Origin: an uncultured Collinsella sp.
GTDB lineage: Bacteria; Actinomycetota; Coriobacteriia; Coriobacteriales; Coriobacteriaceae
NCBI GenBank assembly: GCA_905208635.1
Contig: CAJLPX010000049.1
Coordinates: 1 to 8,660 of the forward strand
DNA: 8,660 bases
Direction of reading: 5' to 3'
Under the pieces are notes generated by a model. That model did no database searches, was not told the DNA's origin, and saw only the letters and a list, made by a program, of their open reading frames with translations. The position numbers and the translations under genes are program-made. Positions 6,909-8,660 of this stretch are shown here, in pieces (position 1 is the first letter of the stretch; each line of letters starts with the position of its first letter).

Positions 6909-7585
6909 GTTCTCTGCACCTCCAGCACTCTTTCGAATTCTTCCGGCAATTCCTGAATCATGTTTTCGTCCCCTATGACAGAGACGAGGTCTTCCTTCAT
7001 AAACATTGGAATGCCAAGCGCGTGCGCCTGCTCCGTCAAAGACCATGCCCACTCCGGTTCCGTATGAACCTTCCTGCTCTGCGCCCCGGTCATGGTACCG
7101 ACGACGATCCAGTTGATTCCGGAAAGGTCGACCGTACCGGGATCGTCGAATAGCGGCTCAAAAGTAACGAAGAAGTGATTTGCTTTGACGTTTTTCCGAA
7201 GGGCGTCGATACGCCACAGCTCCGCTTTCCTCGTCACCGTAACGCCGAACCATGCGTTTTCCAGGTCGGTATCTAAATCCAGCAAATCGGGTCTCTTGGT
7301 CAGGAACAGGAACTGATGCTGTGGATTCTCATGGATCTTTGCAAATACCTCGTCTCGCCATTCCAGCTTCCACCCGGAGAGATCGCTCATGCCGGTAAGG
7401 AGAAAGTTCTGCGGGCGTTTCTTTTCCATCATCTTGAGCTTGCTCGGGAAGAACGCAGGATCAGCGAAGTCGTCAATCATATGCCAACGTTTCACATTGT
7501 TACGGGCATAGCAATATGGACACCCCACCGTGCAGCCGATGACGATATTCATATTCTGAATCTGATTTTTGATGCAGATGCTCAT
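6896..7585 (-). CDS. Radical SAM mobile pair protein A (Gp37/Gp68, DUF5131-like)
   Basis: This 229-residue protein has an early radical SAM motif, C18-x3-C22-x2-C25, in IGCTVGCPYCYARNN. Further DUF5131-type landmarks follow in order: FLFLTKRP (about 92-99), AWFGVTV (about 110-116), FFVTFEPL (about 137-144), INWIVVGTMTGA (about 155-166) and a C-terminal IPMFMKEDL. It is the partner that normally sits beside protein B. No substrate is established for the pair. The ATG at 7583-7585 overlaps the stop of the preceding small gene (ATGA), with a weak purine-rich stretch upstream, so it likely depends on translational coupling. M12, just before the NIVIGC block, is an alternative start without a ribosome binding site. 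The frame is intact. Confidence 0.88.
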   Translation of the reverse strand: MSICIKNQIQNMNIVIGCTVGCPYCYARNNVKRWHMIDDFADPAFFPSKLKMMEKKRPQNFLLTGMSDLSGWKLEWRDEVFAKIHENPQHQFLFLTKRPDLLDLDTDLENAWFGVTVTRKAELWRIDALRKNVKANHFFVTFEPLFDDPGTVDLSGINWIVVGTMTGAQSRKVHTEPEWAWSLTEQAHALGIPMFMKEDLVSVIGDENMIQELPEEFERVLEVQRTWRK

Positions 7586-7782
7586 AACGCCTGCCTACCT
7601 GCCTCTCCCGTAAACACGCAATCAGCCTCCCCCACCTTGCGGGCAAAAACCTCGATATCTTGCTTGCAAGCAGCAGGCTCGCAATCGCTCAAATCGTATG
7701 ACGTGCCGCCGTTTCGATAGACGGCCCGATGGGAAAACGATCGGCTGACAAGCCCGATGCCGAGCTTCTCGCACAGGGTCAT
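7582..7782 (-). CDS. Small four-cysteine protein of unknown function, first gene of the radical SAM operon
   Basis: This 66-residue protein is not one I recognise. The start is well supported: AAAGGGAG lies five bases before the ATG at 7782, and the stop overlaps the next start as ATGA. Codon use fits a real gene. Cysteines lie at 4, 34, 39 and 55, the middle two in DCEPAACKQD. There is no signal peptide or membrane segment; it should be cytoplasmic. Its position and coupling suggest a role with the two radical SAM proteins, such as an accessory subunit, a redox or cluster-related helper, or a substrate. It could also be the remnant of a longer protein. No function is assigned. Confidence 0.6.
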   Translation of the reverse strand: MTLCEKLGIGLVSRSFSHRAVYRNGGTSYDLSDCEPAACKQDIEVFARKVGEADCVFTGEAGRQAL

Positions 7783-7807
7783 CCGTGCTCCCTTTCAGCT
7801 ATAAAAA

Positions 7808-7882
7808 ACAGGTGTCTATAAACAGTATCCTTGTTGATTTTCGCAGGGGCAATGAACAAACGCGTGCACCTGTCGATAAACG
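7808..7882. promoter_or_regulatory. Divergent control region with candidate TetR operators
   Basis: TGTCTATAAACA (7813-7824) is an imperfect palindrome, symmetric in 10 of 12 positions as TGTnTATAnACA. A related half-conserved copy, TGTCGATAAACG, occurs at 7871-7882. ACAGGTG (7808-7814) and CACCTGT (7867-7873) also form an inverted pair. On the minus strand TATAGA (7820-7815) could act as a -10 for the radical SAM operon, though no good -35 is visible; TTGACA at 7904-7899 is a -35 match without a strong -10. The region lies between the divergent operon and the TetR gene, where an autoregulating TetR repressor usually binds. Confidence 0.45.
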
Positions 7883-7925
7883 AACAGCTACTGGACATTG
7901 TCAAACGACTCAGATTGGAGAGGCG

Positions 7926-8486
7926 ATGGGAGAAACCAAGATCGACCGCCGGCGGCGCTACACCCTCTCGGTCATACAGGAGGCGTTCTTCGCGCTGCTG
8001 GCCGAGGTCGGCTTCGCGAAGATGACGGTGGCGGACATCTGCCGCCGCGCCGATATCAACCGGGGAACGTTCTATCTGTGTTACGAGGATAAGTACGCGC
8101 TGCTCGATGCGCTTATCGACGAGGCATTGGCAGCGGCTCCCCCGCTTGAGGGGGTTGAATCGGCAACGCTTTGCCAGCGTCCGCCGGCAGACGACGATTA
8201 TCGCCTGCTTTATTCGGACAGCGACGCATACGCTCGCGTAGCCCAGCGCGTCATAGAACGCGGAGCGGAGCAGATGGTTCCCTGGGTCATGGAGAAAACA
8301 GGGCTTTCACGCGAAGACGCCTTCCTGCTCTTCGTCCACAACGTCCAGGGCAATCTGGCCGTCAACCGCCTGCTCGGCTGGAGACGAGGTCCCGAGTTCG
8401 CCCATGCCCAGGAGCTGCTCAACGCCTATTCCGAAGGGGGCTTACTGGCGGTATCCGCTCTTCGCGATTCCGATAACCCATCGTGA
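7926..8486 (+). CDS. TetR/AcrR family transcriptional regulator
   Basis: This 186-residue protein is of normal TetR length. The N-terminal DNA-binding domain is plain: RYTLSVIQEAFFALLAEVGF (11-30) followed by the helix-turn-helix MTVADICRRADINRGTFYLC (33-52) and YEDKYALLDAL. The rest is a helical ligand/dimer domain without an obvious specificity signature. The ATG at 7926 has GGAGAGG starting nine bases upstream. A GTG at 7785 in the same frame would span the control region and is not preferred. It is divergent from the radical SAM operon and probably represses it and itself; the inducer is unknown. Radical SAM mobile pair systems are better known with a MarR-type regulator, so a TetR partner is a variation. 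Confidence 0.93.
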   Translation: MGETKIDRRRRYTLSVIQEAFFALLAEVGFAKMTVADICRRADINRGTFYLCYEDKYALLDALIDEALAAAPPLEGVESATLCQRPPADDDYRLLYSDSDAYARVAQRVIERGAEQMVPWVMEKTGLSREDAFLLFVHNVQGNLAVNRLLGWRRGPEFAHAQELLNAYSEGGLLAVSALRDSDNPS

Positions 8487-8504
8487 CCTGCGATTCAGGA
8501 ATAC

Positions 8505-8534
8505 CAGCCTCCGAGCCCTCTCGTTCGGAGGCTG
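8505..8534. terminator. Hairpin between convergent genes, possible two-way terminator
   Basis: CAGCCTCCGA (8505-8514) pairs perfectly with TCGGAGGCTG (8525-8534). It lies 18 bases after the stop of the TetR gene and 35 bases beyond the stop of the sirtuin gene coming from the right. There is no T-run on either side, so it may work as a weak or factor-assisted terminator. Confidence 0.5.
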
Positions 8535-8569
8535 CGACTAAAACCTCATTGCGCGTCTACCGCTCCGCG

Positions 8570-8660
8570 TTACTCGCCACCTGCCCGCGCCACCGAGAGC
8601 AGGGCGCCCAAATCGGCCTGGATCGCCCCTGCCTTGCTTCCAAGCTGCAGCGGAGCCGAG
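8570..8660 (-). CDS. Second sirtuin copy, C-terminal 29 residues only (5' part off window)
   Basis: The minus-strand frame encodes the last 29 residues of a sirtuin, beginning SAPLQLGSKAGAIQADLGAL and ending in ARAGGE with stop TAA at 8572-8570. It matches residues 216-244 of the truncated sirtuin at 5054-5827 in 25 of 29 positions, and the DNA is about 90% identical (10 mismatches over 8565-8660). The stop aligns with a CAG codon in the other copy. The rest of the gene lies beyond the right edge; whether it has the NAD-binding N-terminus missing from the first copy cannot be seen here. It converges on the TetR gene. Confidence 0.8.
   Translation of the reverse strand, partial: SAPLQLGSKAGAIQADLGALLSVARAGGE

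Noticed and set aside
6909..7052. 48-residue N-terminal extension of the second radical SAM protein
   Set aside because: It lies wholly inside the preceding gene in another frame, while the ATG at 6908 has a good GGAGG and the family sequence starts there.
7785..7925. GTG start adding 47 residues to the TetR protein
   Set aside because: No ribosome binding site; the added part covers the divergent control region. The ATG at 7926 has GGAGAGG and gives normal TetR length.
1..8660. CRISPR array or regularly spaced repeats
   Set aside because: No short repeat with regular unique spacers was seen; the repeats present are the IS hairpins and the sirtuin duplication.

Overview
The window looks like an accessory region of a moderately GC-rich, probably gut-associated bacterium, most likely an actinobacterium of the Coriobacteriia (Eggerthella/Slackia/Olsenella/Collinsella-like). 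This placement is an inference from codon use, an IS200-type element with CCACCC-type hairpin ends, and the mobile radical-SAM gene pair. No rRNA or tRNA is present to confirm it.

Layout. Positions 2-3817 (minus) hold one uninterrupted reading frame of at least 1272 codons that runs off the left edge. It fuses a type I HsdR-like PD-(D/E)xK nuclease domain, an N6-adenine methyltransferase and an HsdS-like specificity module with two target-recognition domains. It is therefore a single-chain type IIG/IIB (AloI-like) restriction-modification enzyme. Positions 3818-4255 carry no convincing gene, only a candidate promoter for that enzyme. Three hairpins at 4207-4293 end in a plus-strand terminator. 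About 4320-5055 is an IS200-type element with only tnpA, hairpin ends, a stem that would hide the tnpA ribosome binding site, and a strongly structured 3' RNA region.

Positions 5054-5827 (minus) encode an N-terminally truncated class M sirtuin. Positions 6000-7782 (minus) are a coupled three-gene operon: an unknown 66-residue four-cysteine protein, radical SAM mobile pair protein A, and radical SAM mobile pair protein B (spore-photolyase-like). A TetR/AcrR-type regulator is transcribed divergently (7926-8486, plus) across a control region with an imperfect palindromic operator candidate. At the right edge (8570-8660, minus) the C-terminus of a second, about 90% identical sirtuin copy enters the window, so two sirtuin copies bracket the radical SAM/TetR block.

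How the parts fit. The TetR protein probably controls the radical SAM operon and itself. The tight coupling (ATGA overlap, then a 13-nt overlap) suggests that the three operon products work together. The sirtuin duplication, the IS element and the fused R-M enzyme mark the region as recombinogenic and probably defence- or mobility-related. A direct functional link between the sirtuin and the radical SAM genes is not shown by the sequence.
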